Positions 8,990 through 18,146 are shown, counted from the stretch's first letter. The stretch: 50,651 bases of DNA from Planctomycetaceae bacterium (GCA_002862205.1 PKCN01000398.1:1-50651), one strand, 5' to 3'. Numbers and translations are program-made. The notes: a model not told the origin generated them from the sequence alone.

Positions 8990-9850
8990 ATGAGTCAGGA
9001 CGAGATTTCGCAAACGAGGCCACCGCTTGACGCGGGTGAACCCGCGTCAGCGGGCATCCGTGCCAATGAACCGGAAAGCCCATCGGCTGATGCATGCTCG
9101 CAAATCGACGATGGTGTCGAGCCCCGCCTGACTCGCAATCATCGCAAACTGTTGCTTCTTGCCGTCCTCGCCGCCGTCGCGGGCATTCTGGCGTGGCAGT
9201 TTGGTTCGTTCCTGAAATTGGAGTACCTCGCGACCCAAGAAACCAAGCTTCGAGCACTCCAGCAAGACTCACCCCTGCTGGTCTTCGGCGCGGCGTTTCT
9301 GATTTATGTGTTGGTGACCGGCATGTCGCTGCCGGGGGCGGCTCCCTTGACGCTTCTTTATGGATGGTATTTTGGGTTTGCGCCGACTCTTGTCCTGGTA
9401 AGTTTTGCTTCAACCGGAGGAGCAACGATCTCATTTCTCACGAGCCGATACTTTTTGCGTGACAGCATTGAGCAGAAATTTGGTGACCGATTACAGCAAT
9501 TCAATGAACACCTGGAAAGAGAAGGCGCGTTTTACCTGTTCACATTGCGGTTGATTCCCGTCATCCCGTTTTTCGTCATCAATCTGGTGATGGGCTTGAC
9601 CCCCATTTCCACTCGCACTTATTGGTGGGTCAGCCAGTTGGGCATGCTGCCCGGGACCGCCGTTTATGTGTATGCGGGTTCCAGCGTTCCAAATTTGAGC
9701 CAACTGGCAGAGCAGGGGGCAGCGGCCGTTTTGAGTCCACAGCAGTTATCTCAACTGTTCATTGCTTTTGCTTTACTTGGTGCATTTCCCTTGCTTGTCA
9801 AGCTGTTGATGAAATGGATTGGTCGGGGCGCGCCCCCGACAGCTGAGTGA
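8990..9850 (+). CDS. TVP38/TMEM64 (VTT-domain) membrane protein
   Basis: A 286-residue inner-membrane protein of the VTT / SNARE-associated-Golgi family. After a polar N-terminal tail it has a first membrane segment (LLLLAVLAAVAGILAWQFG), then the VTT core with the hallmark SLPGAAPLTLLYGWYFG, the FASTGGATISFLTSRYFLRD loop and LRLIPVIPFFVINLVMG followed by a Pro/Gly-rich re-entrant segment (GMLPGTAVYVYAGS). A last helix lies near the C-terminus. The ATG at 8990 (MSQDEISQ) is preferred over a TTG 14 codons upstream. It is followed after 69 bases by a mercuric-reductase-like gene on the same strand. The same pair is widespread and sometimes fused in other bacteria, which implies a joint role, perhaps in redox or metal handling at the membrane. 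The exact activity is unknown. Confidence 0.88.
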   Translation: MSQDEISQTRPPLDAGEPASAGIRANEPESPSADACSQIDDGVEPRLTRNHRKLLLLAVLAAVAGILAWQFGSFLKLEYLATQETKLRALQQDSPLLVFGAAFLIYVLVTGMSLPGAAPLTLLYGWYFGFAPTLVLVSFASTGGATISFLTSRYFLRDSIEQKFGDRLQQFNEHLEREGAFYLFTLRLIPVIPFFVINLVMGLTPISTRTYWWVSQLGMLPGTAVYVYAGSSVPNLSQLAEQGAAAVLSPQQLSQLFIAFALLGAFPLLVKLLMKWIGRGAPPTAE

Positions 9851-9919
9851 CTGTCCCCACTGCCTGCATCGCTTAACCTTATTATCTTCAGAAACGCCTC
9901 CCACGGTCTGAACTGCACC

Positions 9920-11440
9920 ATGTCGAAGCCTGCAGCACTGCAACCCTACGATGATTTCAACCGCGAATTGGAATCGCATGTCCATCCGCCTGATTGGGCC
10001 AACCCCCAACCTGCCGATCGATACAACCTGGTCGTGGTCGGTGGAGGTACAGCAGGCCTGGTTAGTGCGATGGGCGCGGCTGGTCTGGGAGCCAAGGTGG
10101 CATTGATCGAGCGTGATCTGCTGGGTGGCGACTGTTTGAATGTGGGCTGTGTCCCCTCCAAAGCGATGTTGAGCGTAGGGCGTTTCGTCCACAATTTGAA
10201 GCGGGCCGAAACGCTTGGCGTGCAGTTGCCGGGCGCCCCAGAGGTAGACTTTCAGCAGGTGATGTCCCGCCTCCGAAAGCTTCGCGCCCAAATCAGTCCT
10301 CACGACTCAGCCGCGCGTTTCCGTGAGGCGGGAATCGATGTGTTCATGGGACACGGTCAATTCACCAGCCGTACCGAAATTCAGGTCGGTGAAAGCGTGC
10401 TGAAATTCAGCAAGGCCGTGATCGCCAGCGGCGCCAAAGCCGCCACATTGGACATTCCCGGTTACAAGGAAGCGGGTGTCTTGACCAATGAAACGGTCTT
10501 TTCACTGACAGCATTGCCCGCTCGTCTGGTCGTCGTGGGGGGCGGACCGATCGGATGCGAACTTGCACAAGTATTTGCTCAACTGGGCTCACAAGTCACG
10601 CAGCTTGAACGTTCCCCACGGATTCTGCCACGTGAAGAGTCAGACGCATCCGAGCTGGTCAACAAGTCGATGCAGGGCGACGGCGTGACCATCCTGACCA
10701 ACACCGAAATCACTCGCATGTCGCAACAAGCCGAGCAAAAGGTGGTGACCATCAAAGACCATGATGGGGAGCGTGATCTGGTCTGCGATGCAATCCTGAG
10801 TGCTGTGGGTCGTGCGCCAAACGTCACGGGAATGGGTCTGGAATCAGCTGGGGTTTCGCATGATCCTCGAACTGGCATAGAAGTCAACGACAAACTACAG
10901 ACAACGAACCCCAATGTTTATGCCGCAGGAGATGTAGCATCACGGTATCAATTCACACATGCCGCAGACTTCATGGCAAGGGTGGTGATCCAGAACGCTC
11001 TTTTTCTGGGACGCCAGAAAGTCAGTTCCCTTCTCATTCCGTGGGCGACCTACACATCACCCGAAGTGGCACATGTTGGTATGTATCCGGACGAAGCCAA
11101 AGCCCGGAATATTGCGACCGACTGCTACGAAGTCCACTTCTCAGAAGTGGACCGATCGATCCTCGAGAGCGACACGGATGGATTTGTCAGGGTGATCGTG
11201 GCACGCGGCAAGGATAAAATTCTCGGCGCGACCATTGTGGCGCCACACGCGGGCGACTTGATCAGCGAACTCACTGTGGCGATGAAAAACAAGATCGGCC
11301 TGAAAGGCATCGCAAACACTATTCACCCCTATCCCACTCATGCCGAGGCCTTACGAAAGCTGGGAGATCAATACAACCGGACGCGTCTGACCCCGCGGGT
11401 CGCTGGGATCATGCGGCAATGGCTCAAGTTCCGCCGCTGA
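9920..11440 (+). CDS. Mercuric-reductase-like FAD-dependent disulfide oxidoreductase
   Basis: A 506-residue member of the pyridine-nucleotide-disulfide oxidoreductase class I family. It has the FAD-binding VVVGGGTAGLVSA, the redox-active pair Cys72/Cys77 (GGDCLNVGCVPSK), the NAD(P)H motif VVVGGGPIGCELA, the second FAD motif (VYAAGDVA), and the dimer-interface HPYPTHAEA with His469, His474 and Glu476. The C-terminus ends LKFRR and lacks the vicinal Cys pair that true MerA uses to bind Hg(II); the N-terminal heavy-metal domain is also missing. Hence a housekeeping or unknown disulfide reductase is more likely than mercury detoxification. There is no merR, merT or merP nearby. It is partnered with the VTT protein just upstream. 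Confidence 0.9.
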   Translation: MSKPAALQPYDDFNRELESHVHPPDWANPQPADRYNLVVVGGGTAGLVSAMGAAGLGAKVALIERDLLGGDCLNVGCVPSKAMLSVGRFVHNLKRAETLGVQLPGAPEVDFQQVMSRLRKLRAQISPHDSAARFREAGIDVFMGHGQFTSRTEIQVGESVLKFSKAVIASGAKAATLDIPGYKEAGVLTNETVFSLTALPARLVVVGGGPIGCELAQVFAQLGSQVTQLERSPRILPREESDASELVNKSMQGDGVTILTNTEITRMSQQAEQKVVTIKDHDGERDLVCDAILSAVGRAPNVTGMGLESAGVSHDPRTGIEVNDKLQTTNPNVYAAGDVASRYQFTHAADFMARVVIQNALFLGRQKVSSLLIPWATYTSPEVAHVGMYPDEAKARNIATDCYEVHFSEVDRSILESDTDGFVRVIVARGKDKILGATIVAPHAGDLISELTVAMKNKIGLKGIANTIHPYPTHAEALRKLGDQYNRTRLTPRVAGIMRQWLKFRR

Positions 11441-11494
11441 GTGCAAACAGACAGGACGGGCAAGCCATCGTGAATCCAGTGCAGTAGCATACCG

Positions 11495-11513
11495 GCCGGC
11501 GAATGCCGCCGGC
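11495..11513. terminator. GC-rich stem-loop 55 bases after the reductase stop
   Basis: GCCGGCG pairs perfectly with CGCCGGC around a 5-base loop (AATGC). No T-tract follows, so it may be an RNA 3'-end stabiliser, a Rho-associated hairpin, or chance. Confidence 0.35.
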
Positions 11514-11720
11514 ATGAACGCCGTCAACTGCGAACAACAACCACATTAGGGTCTCTGCCTGAGTGTTTCACTGGCTGGCTGGCAGCTCACGAGGCCTCGT
11601 GTTGCAAACAGTCACGATGATCTTCTATCCGTTTCATGAACGATGCACCAGAGAACAAACGACGCGAGGCCCGATAGCAACCACGATCTTCAACGGCAGC
11701 GATAGCTCGCCCCTTGAACC

Positions 11721-11795
11721 AGTACAGCCTGCTGCAGTACACCCTGCTGCAGTACACCCTGCTGCAGTACACCCTGCTGCAGTAAATTCTGCTAC
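11721..11795. repeat. Short tandem array, 15-bp unit x5
   Basis: Unit AGTACACCCTGCTGC. Copy 1 has one change (AGTACAGCCTGCTGC), copies 2-4 are identical and copy 5 is diverged (AGTAAATTCTGCTAC). Intergenic. Each unit junction contains the palindrome CTGCAG. Confidence 0.95.
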
Positions 11796-12097
11796 CAGTC
11801 ACTTTACTCAGCTGACGCACACGAAACCATGTTGTCAGTATTTTCCAACAATCGCGTGGTATCGAAAAACTTGCATCACGGCGTGTATGCTAAAAATGGG
11901 ATTCAAACATCCTTGATTCAGACAATTTCCAGCGAATTTGTGGAAACATTGATAAACTGCGGGGGCAGCTTTGATGCCCAAGTTGCTATGACTGGCGTTG
12001 GCTCAGGCTCACTGGCTGCCTGTCAGGGACGCGGGCTTGGCCACGGGTTCGCCCGCCCCCGATAGAATCAACGTCTTGCAGTGGATACGATACTGAA

Positions 12098-12161
12098 GCA
12101 TGCACTGACCGATACCAGTGCGTGCACTGCCAGATACCATTGCGTGCACTGACAGACGGGG
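12098..12161. repeat. Short tandem array, 22-bp unit x3, upstream of the MoxR operon
   Basis: Three imperfect copies sharing GCRTGCACTGMC and GATACCA start at 12098, 12120 and 12142; the third is truncated after GACAGACGGG. The array ends about 65 bases before the MoxR start codon, so it sits in the likely promoter or leader of that operon. Confidence 0.85.
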
Positions 12162-12228
12162 CGGCAAACAATCGACCGCTTCAGGGCACTCAGGAACTCC
12201 TCAACTCACGAACAGGCTCGATTTGATC

Positions 12229-13170
12229 ATGTCGCAGGATGCGTTTGAAACCTCACGTTTGCTGCGAAGTAACATTGAGAGCGTGGTGCTGGGCAAGCCC
12301 GAAATTGTCCAACTGTTGGTAACGTGCCTGTTAGCCGGCGAGCACCTGCTACTAGAAGACGTCCCTGGGGTCGGCAAGACGCTGGCAGCCAAAGCGATGT
12401 CGCAAAGCATCGAAGGCTATTTCGCTCGACTTCAATTCACTCCTGATCTATTGCCAAGTGACATTACCGGTAGCGTAATCTACCGCAGCGACACGCGGGA
12501 ATTCGAATTCAGTCCTGGTCCAATTTTTGCCAACGTTGTGTTGGCCGACGAGGTCAATCGAGCTCCACCTCGCACGCAATCTGCTTTGTTGGAAGCGATG
12601 AGCGAGAGTCGCGTCTCGATAGATGGAACCACGCACGATTTGCCACAACCGTTTATCGTTGTCGCGACCCAGAATCCATTTGAATACGAAGGAACCTACA
12701 CGCTTCCGGAAAGCCAGCTGGATCGTTTTCTGATGCGAACCTCCATCGGTTATCCGCAGCGTGAAATAGAACGCACAGTGCTACAGACTCATCGTGAGGG
12801 CGAACCGGTCGATCAACTGAAACCTGTTGTCTCCACCGATGCTCTGTTAGCCGCCCAGCAAGCTGCTCGCAATGTACGATTCGACGAGACTTTGGTGGAT
12901 TACCTGCTCAACATTGTGGAAGCGACACGCAAACATGAGGGTTTTCAGGTCGGTGTCAGCACAAGAGGCGCGCTGAGTTTCTATCGCGGTTGCCAAGCGA
13001 GAGCGATTACAGACGGGCGAGACTTTGTGACCCCCGATGACGTCAAAGTCCTTTCGGTTCCATGTCTCGCCCACCGCGTATTACCGCGTGGCATTTTCCA
13101 AGGCGCTAACCGAAACGAAGTGGAGTCGGAATTGTCGGATGTGATTCAGGAGATCCCCGTCCCCATCTAG
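12229..13170 (+). CDS. MoxR-family AAA+ ATPase
   Basis: A 313-residue AAA+ chaperone-like ATPase. Walker A is GVGKT (residues 47-51, in EDVPGVGKTLAAKA), Walker B is VVLADEVNRAPP (Asp107, Glu108), sensor 1 is VVATQNPFEYEGTY and the arginine-finger region is LPESQLDRFLMR; a lid domain follows. The ATG at 12229 (MSQDAFETSRLL) matches the usual family start; upstream in-frame codons are low quality. MoxR proteins act with DUF58 and von-Willebrand-type proteins in maturing metalloenzymes or assembling envelope complexes. The next genes encode DUF58 and transglutaminase-like proteins, the standard order of this operon type. Confidence 0.95.
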   Translation: MSQDAFETSRLLRSNIESVVLGKPEIVQLLVTCLLAGEHLLLEDVPGVGKTLAAKAMSQSIEGYFARLQFTPDLLPSDITGSVIYRSDTREFEFSPGPIFANVVLADEVNRAPPRTQSALLEAMSESRVSIDGTTHDLPQPFIVVATQNPFEYEGTYTLPESQLDRFLMRTSIGYPQREIERTVLQTHREGEPVDQLKPVVSTDALLAAQQAARNVRFDETLVDYLLNIVEATRKHEGFQVGVSTRGALSFYRGCQARAITDGRDFVTPDDVKVLSVPCLAHRVLPRGIFQGANRNEVESELSDVIQEIPVPI

Positions 13171-13251
13171 ACTTGAGGCACTTGCCGCGCGACCAAGCGC
13201 AATCGATACCCAACAACCCCGTCAATCGCAGCAACACCCAAGGAGAAGTGT

Positions 13252-14703
13252 TTGGCCGCCACACCTCAAAGCGACACGAAACGAAAGCACAGGCTGACCA
13301 AGCTTGGATTCCACTTTCTGTTCGTTGGTGCATTTGCAATGTTTGGCGGTGCCTGGCGCAGTTCCAACCTGTTGCTGATTCTTGCCGCCTTGGTCTTTGG
13401 TGCTTTGCTGATGCAGTGGCGATGGTCACGCAAATCAGCCGAGAGTGTCAGCATCCGAAGAAGATTTCCACGGGAAGCCTTTGCGGGGCAACCGTTCAGG
13501 GTCCGATACCGATTCACCAACCTCAGTCGGTTGCTTGCCGTTTGGACCTTGAGGGTTGAAGACGAAATCGAATCGTTGGATGGAACCGCAAAGAGTGTTG
13601 CAATCAGTGGGGTGGGTCGCTTGAGCCCCCAACAGACCCTGATCAGTTACTGCGATTGTTTGTTCACAAAGCGAGGGCGTTATCGCTTCGGTCCGATCGC
13701 TCTGATGACCACCTTTCCTTTTTCGCTCTTCAGTTCGCGCCAGTACAGCGAGCAGACCAATGAATTGCACGTGTTTCCTTCGTTGCTGAAACTTCGCAAC
13801 CGTTGGCAGACACGTCTTGCAAGCCGGAGCGGTGGTGAATCAACGACCGCAAGGCAAAGCGGATCTGTCGAGGGGGATTTCTTTGGGTTGCGTGAATGGC
13901 AAACCGGCGATAGCCGGAAATGGATACACTGGCGTACCACGGCTAGACTGGGTGAGCCCGCGGTGCGTCAATTTGAACAGCAACGCCGATTCGACACGTG
14001 CATTGTGGTTGACGCATTCTGTACGGACGAGGAACCCAATGACGAGCTGGAACTGTCAATCAGCTTGGCCGCGACTTTTCTGACGCACCTGTCATCGTCA
14101 CCCTCCAATCGAATGGTTCTTGCATTTGCCGGTACTGAATCAGGCGCCGTGATTGGCGGTGGCTCAACCGCGGGAAAACGTCGCATGCTGGAGATGTTGA
14201 GTGAACTCGCCCACTCACCCCAACCCGATCTACAGTCGGCAATCCAGCAAGCGACTCAAATCGTTGGTCGCGGGCAGGACTTGCTGGTGATCAGCCCTCG
14301 GTCACTGGAACAGGCGTTGGCAGAGGTCGACGATCTACAACGCTGCCTCGCACCGTGGATGCGGACGGGAAGTTTCCGTTGGATCAACGTCAGCAGCCGA
14401 GAGGTCGAACAGTGGGTAGTTTCAGCCCGAAAGGAATCATCCCGGTCCAGCAACAACAAAACCACCGCGTCGAGCCAGAATCCCAGCGAACACAACCGCG
14501 GTCAAATCCAGGAAACGGTTGAGCCTGCATCGTCCCCGTCTGAGCCTTTGCACGCTGAAACCGCCAATACGGGAAGTTCAGATCCTGCAGCTTCCGATCC
14601 CATTCACGCCGCGGTCAGCGACTCCACTATCAAGGCGACTACCCAGTCAGCAGGCGAGTCTGGTGAAACGTTCTCTGAGACCGGGGAGAACCGTCAGCCA
14701 TGA
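13252..14703 (+). CDS. DUF58 domain membrane-associated protein
   Basis: A 483-residue partner protein of MoxR ATPases. Two hydrophobic segments lie near residues 18-55 (FHFLFVGAFAMFGGAW; LLLILAALVFGALLM). The DUF58 signature GDFFGLREWQTGDSRKWIHW is at about 208-228, followed by REFEQ-like VRQFEQQ. A von-Willebrand-A-like fold follows (CIVVDAF; MVLAFAGTESGAV; DLLVISPRSL). The last 80-90 residues are a Ser/Thr/Glu-rich tail with no fold. The TTG at 13252 is chosen because AGGAG stands six bases upstream and the frame fits the family start. It is 81 bases after moxR and overlaps the next gene by four bases (ATGA), so it is co-translated with it. Confidence 0.92.
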   Translation: MAATPQSDTKRKHRLTKLGFHFLFVGAFAMFGGAWRSSNLLLILAALVFGALLMQWRWSRKSAESVSIRRRFPREAFAGQPFRVRYRFTNLSRLLAVWTLRVEDEIESLDGTAKSVAISGVGRLSPQQTLISYCDCLFTKRGRYRFGPIALMTTFPFSLFSSRQYSEQTNELHVFPSLLKLRNRWQTRLASRSGGESTTARQSGSVEGDFFGLREWQTGDSRKWIHWRTTARLGEPAVRQFEQQRRFDTCIVVDAFCTDEEPNDELELSISLAATFLTHLSSSPSNRMVLAFAGTESGAVIGGGSTAGKRRMLEMLSELAHSPQPDLQSAIQQATQIVGRGQDLLVISPRSLEQALAEVDDLQRCLAPWMRTGSFRWINVSSREVEQWVVSARKESSRSSNNKTTASSQNPSEHNRGQIQETVEPASSPSEPLHAETANTGSSDPAASDPIHAAVSDSTIKATTQSAGESGETFSETGENRQP

Positions 14704-17321
14704 CCTCCGCCAGTCCCGAATCTTCGCTGCCGCTCCAAAACGTCAATCATCGGATTTACGAGCGACTGAAACTTTATTTTGCGATCCTGACGGGCTTGGG
14801 TGGATTGGTATTATTTCTGTGCAGTGACGGTGATTCAACGCCACTGGTAGCGATATTTTTCGCGATCTTTGGTTACATTTTTGTCGATTGGCTGCGTATC
14901 TTTTCGCTGCCCCCAGTCATTGCATACGCAGCAATGGCCGTGACGGCGGTTTACAGTACCAGCGACATCATCCTGCCACTGTTTGGTGGCAACAAGGCGG
15001 ACCAGAATAATGGCGACACGGCAATGGCTGCCGTAGCTCAACTGCTGGTTCTGGTACAAGCCATCTTGATGCTCCAAAAAAAGAACCGACGCATCTTCGA
15101 GCAACTCGGTGTGTTTTGTCTGCTTGATCTGGTAGTTGGTGCAGTTTTCGGAAATACAATCGCGTTCGGGCTTCTGATGATCCCATTGTGCGTGACGGCG
15201 GCACTCGCGTTGTCACTGCTGGCCGTGGTCTCGGCATCCGAAGGCTTGAACAACCTGGAAGGTCCCGATCCAAAAATCCCCGGCTCCAAACGCACGCCAA
15301 CGCATAGCGTTGAAAAGACCATCACGGTGACTTCGCCTGATGGCGCCAGGTCCATTGCAGCTGCCTCATCTCGCTTGCCGCTGCTGGCGATTCTCAGCGT
15401 GGGGCCGTCAGTGATCCTGCTAGCCACGGTCTTTTTCTATCTGCTCCCACGCACTGGCAATGCGGCGCGTGATTCCAGTCAAGGCAAGACATTGGTGGGT
15501 TTCAACGACCAGGTGAACCTGAAACAGATCGGAAAAATGCAACAAAACCCGGCCATTGCATTGAGAGCAAACATCACCAATCGAAAGACGGGCAAGCCTT
15601 ACAAGATCGTCGGCGACTTGTATTTTCGAGGGAAAGTTCTTGAACGCTACGAAGTGCTTCCGACTCGGCGCGGGGTGACTTCCGCCCAGTGGACCTCAAT
15701 TCCGCTTGGTCGCCTGGGAAGTGGCAAACCGCTTCCGCTCGAACCGAATCCCAGTCGACCATCCGAAACCAACTTCTATGATGTCACCGATTTTGATGTC
15801 ACGTGCAGTGCCATGCGGTCACCATCGCTGTTTTCGCCGGCACCCTACCACCGCAGCGGGTTCAATAGCGATGCCGCTCATCTCCCGGATCGTTGGACCT
15901 TGGTGCGCACGGCGCCCGGAACGCTTAGCCATCATCCGCGTCTCCGTTACAAGTTTGCCAGCCATGCCTTCAAAGATGGGTTACAAACCGAGTTGATCGC
16001 TCGCTTTGCGATTGGTGACTCAACCCAACAACCCGATCCGTCCGTCCGTGCATCCGAGCAACTCTCATTCAGCGAGCGTGAAACAGAAGATTACGTTGCC
16101 AACTTGCTCGAATATAATGTTGATGACATTCCCAGTGCTGCCGCGTTTTCCGAGCGATTTTCCGGCACAGATCAGGCCAACACTCCCAACGATTATGACC
16201 TCGCAAAATCTCTGGAACGTTATCTTGCTTCGTCACCTGACTTTTCTTACACGCTTGATCTGAGTGCGGAGTCCATCCCGGGCGTTGACCCTCTGGAACA
16301 GTTCCTGTCCTTTGACAAGCGTGGACATTGCCAGTACTTCGCTGCTGCGTTAGTCATGATGTTGCGTAGCCAGAGCATTCCCGCGCGACTGGTCGTGGGC
16401 TACAAAACGAACGAATACAACGATTTGGCGAACCAGTACGTGGCCCGACAGATGCACGCACATGCCTGGGTCGAAGCCCTGATTGATCGCAGCCAGATTG
16501 ACTCCAACCGGAATATTTACGGACAGCCCAAGTCCGCGCAATACTGGCTTCGGTTGGACCCAACCCCTTCTTCCAGCGTTACGACGAATCGTCCCAGCCG
16601 AGTCACCCAGGTGTTGGATGTGGCTCAAAACGCCTGGGAAGACTATGTGGTTGATATGGACCGAACGAGGCAGGAAACGTCTTTGATCGGTGGTGGCATC
16701 ACGCCAAAGAATAGTTCCTATGAACGCTTCGTCGCCTGGCTCAGCGGCAACATGCGAAAAATGAATGATGGGACCTTGTTGTCTTCCAATGGAAATGGCA
16801 GCAAGATTTTTTCATTACCTGCAGCGATCATCGGTTTCATCTTGACCCTGGCTGCTGTCATCCTGTTTCGTGTGCCTTTGCCAAAATGGATCAAACGCCG
16901 CATCGAAAACAAGCGTGAGCGGAAGATCATGCGACCGTCGATTGATTTCTACGCTCGCACGCTTGACCAGCTCGTGCGGCTGGGAATCACTCGCAAAGCC
17001 TCCCAGACTCCGGCAGAATTGCTCGTCGAATTCAAAACACGCATCGGGGATTCCACCGACGAAAAGCAACTGGGAACAATCGACGCAAAGCAACTGGGAA
17101 CAATCGACGAAAAACTGCATTTTCTCACCGCACAGTTCTACGTCAATCGTTTCCGCGGAGCACAAATCCCTCGCCCACCTGCCGGTTCCCATCTTGATTC
17201 CGGTGGCTGGATTGTGGATGCTCCTGCATCACGGGATTCGATTGAGCAGGCTTTGCGTGACCTGACACAAAACATCGACGAATTGGTTCTGGAACCTTCG
17301 CGCACGAAGTCTTCAACATGA
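14700..17321 (+). CDS. TgpA-like membrane transglutaminase-domain protein
   Basis: An 873-residue polytopic protein. Several membrane helices fill residues 20-190 and one more lies near 225-250 (DUF3488-like region). A large extracytoplasmic part contains the transglutaminase-like core with catalytic triad Cys544 (KRGHCQYFA), His588 (HAHAWVEA) and Asp620 (LRLDPTP). A C-terminal helix (AAIIGFILTLAAVILF) is followed by a DUF4129-like cytoplasmic tail. The start overlaps the DUF58 stop as ATGA, and its own stop overlaps cmk the same way. Family members are putative cysteine proteases or transglutaminases of the envelope, linked to MoxR/DUF58. Near the C-terminus a 24-bp in-frame duplication adds a repeat DEKQLGTI / DAKQLGTI (nt 17058-17105). 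Confidence 0.92.
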   Translation: MTSASPESSLPLQNVNHRIYERLKLYFAILTGLGGLVLFLCSDGDSTPLVAIFFAIFGYIFVDWLRIFSLPPVIAYAAMAVTAVYSTSDIILPLFGGNKADQNNGDTAMAAVAQLLVLVQAILMLQKKNRRIFEQLGVFCLLDLVVGAVFGNTIAFGLLMIPLCVTAALALSLLAVVSASEGLNNLEGPDPKIPGSKRTPTHSVEKTITVTSPDGARSIAAASSRLPLLAILSVGPSVILLATVFFYLLPRTGNAARDSSQGKTLVGFNDQVNLKQIGKMQQNPAIALRANITNRKTGKPYKIVGDLYFRGKVLERYEVLPTRRGVTSAQWTSIPLGRLGSGKPLPLEPNPSRPSETNFYDVTDFDVTCSAMRSPSLFSPAPYHRSGFNSDAAHLPDRWTLVRTAPGTLSHHPRLRYKFASHAFKDGLQTELIARFAIGDSTQQPDPSVRASEQLSFSERETEDYVANLLEYNVDDIPSAAAFSERFSGTDQANTPNDYDLAKSLERYLASSPDFSYTLDLSAESIPGVDPLEQFLSFDKRGHCQYFAAALVMMLRSQSIPARLVVGYKTNEYNDLANQYVARQMHAHAWVEALIDRSQIDSNRNIYGQPKSAQYWLRLDPTPSSSVTTNRPSRVTQVLDVAQNAWEDYVVDMDRTRQETSLIGGGITPKNSSYERFVAWLSGNMRKMNDGTLLSSNGNGSKIFSLPAAIIGFILTLAAVILFRVPLPKWIKRRIENKRERKIMRPSIDFYARTLDQLVRLGITRKASQTPAELLVEFKTRIGDSTDEKQLGTIDAKQLGTIDEKLHFLTAQFYVNRFRGAQIPRPPAGSHLDSGGWIVDAPASRDSIEQALRDLTQNIDELVLEPSRTKSST
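17058..17105 (+). repeat. In-frame 24-bp tandem duplication inside the transglutaminase gene
   Basis: Two copies differing at one base (GACGAAAAGC... and GACGCAAAGC...), with a third partial start GACGAAAAACTG. They encode DEKQLGTI and DAKQLGTI followed by DEKLHF, in the cytoplasmic tail, and keep the reading frame. Confidence 0.92.
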
Positions 17322-18007
17322 TTGTTACCATTGATGGTCCGGCGGGTGCCGGCAAAAGCAGCATCGCGCGTGAACTCGCTCGATCATTGGGATTCAGCTT
17401 TCTTGACACAGGAGCGATGTATCGTGCGATCACCTTGGGCGCGATCCGCAAACAGATTGATTTCAGTGATCAGGCCAGCCTGATCCTCCATGCCCAAGCA
17501 TCGCGTATTCGTTGGCAAAACGACCAAATCTTTCTCGATGACGACGATGTCACACGTGAAATTCGCACCCCCGTCGTGACCGACTCAATCAAATACGTCG
17601 CTAATATCAATCAGATTCGTAACGCCCTGTCGCAACAGCAAAGAGAGATTGCGGCAAGGCAGGACATAGTCACAGAGGGCCGTGACCAGGGCACTGAAGT
17701 GTTTCCTGACGCCCAATGCAAACTCTTTCTCACTGCATCGCCCGCCGAGCGGGCCCAGAGGCGTCACCAACAACTCGCTGAACTGGGCCGCCCGATTCCA
17801 CTCGAGGAAATACGGGCGACTCAGGATCGACGAGACGCCGAAGATCGCGAGCGACCCCAAGGGGCGCTACGCCCCGCGGATGACGCTGTCATCGTCAATA
17901 GTGATGGACTCAACCGTGAACAAGTTGTCGAGATGATGCTGGTCACCGTTCGCAACAAATTGGATTCGCAGGCGAAATCCGCGTCCAACAACCGTTCCAA
18001 CGCCTGA
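17318..18007 (+). CDS. cmk: Cytidylate kinase
   Basis: A 229-residue (d)CMP kinase that converts CMP and dCMP to diphosphates in pyrimidine salvage and supply. The P-loop GPAGAGKSS is at residues 7-15. FLDTGAMYRAIT is the CMP-binding region, TEGRDQGTEVFPDA matches the family's (EGRDIGT-VFPDA) block and ERAQRRHQQL is the lid. Length is normal. Its ATG overlaps the stop of the transglutaminase gene (ATGA), so it is translationally coupled to the MoxR operon although functionally unrelated. An SDGLNREQVVEMM helix and a Ser/Asn-rich end close the protein. Confidence 0.96.
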   Translation: MIVTIDGPAGAGKSSIARELARSLGFSFLDTGAMYRAITLGAIRKQIDFSDQASLILHAQASRIRWQNDQIFLDDDDVTREIRTPVVTDSIKYVANINQIRNALSQQQREIAARQDIVTEGRDQGTEVFPDAQCKLFLTASPAERAQRRHQQLAELGRPIPLEEIRATQDRRDAEDRERPQGALRPADDAVIVNSDGLNREQVVEMMLVTVRNKLDSQAKSASNNRSNA

Positions 18008-18146
18008 ATACGACTCGCGGTTGTACCCATTTCAATCCTGAGTGAGGTGATCCGCGCGGGCCCGGACAGCACTGAGATCGCCATGAAACATGCGCTCGCG
18101 AGGGTCACGTTGCCTCTGATACCGCGTCATGCTGACCACAGCCTTT

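Larger units (their letters stand above)
11441..12228. other. 788-bp spacer with two tandem arrays and a GC-rich hairpin; no gene
   Basis: Between the reductase and the MoxR operon. It holds a hairpin at 11495-11513, a five-unit array at 11721-11795 and a three-unit array at 12098-12161. A minus-strand open frame here only spells the repeat (YCSRV reiterated), so it is not a gene. The MoxR-operon promoter should lie in the last 200 bases, i.e. over or next to the second array. Confidence 0.55.

Noticed and set aside
9920-11440. Mercury resistance (merA)
   Set aside because: No C-terminal Cys pair, no heavy-metal domain, and no merR/merT/merP nearby.
11587-11820. Minus-strand frame with repeated YCSRV
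   Set aside because: It only translates the 15-bp tandem array; no start or context supports a gene.
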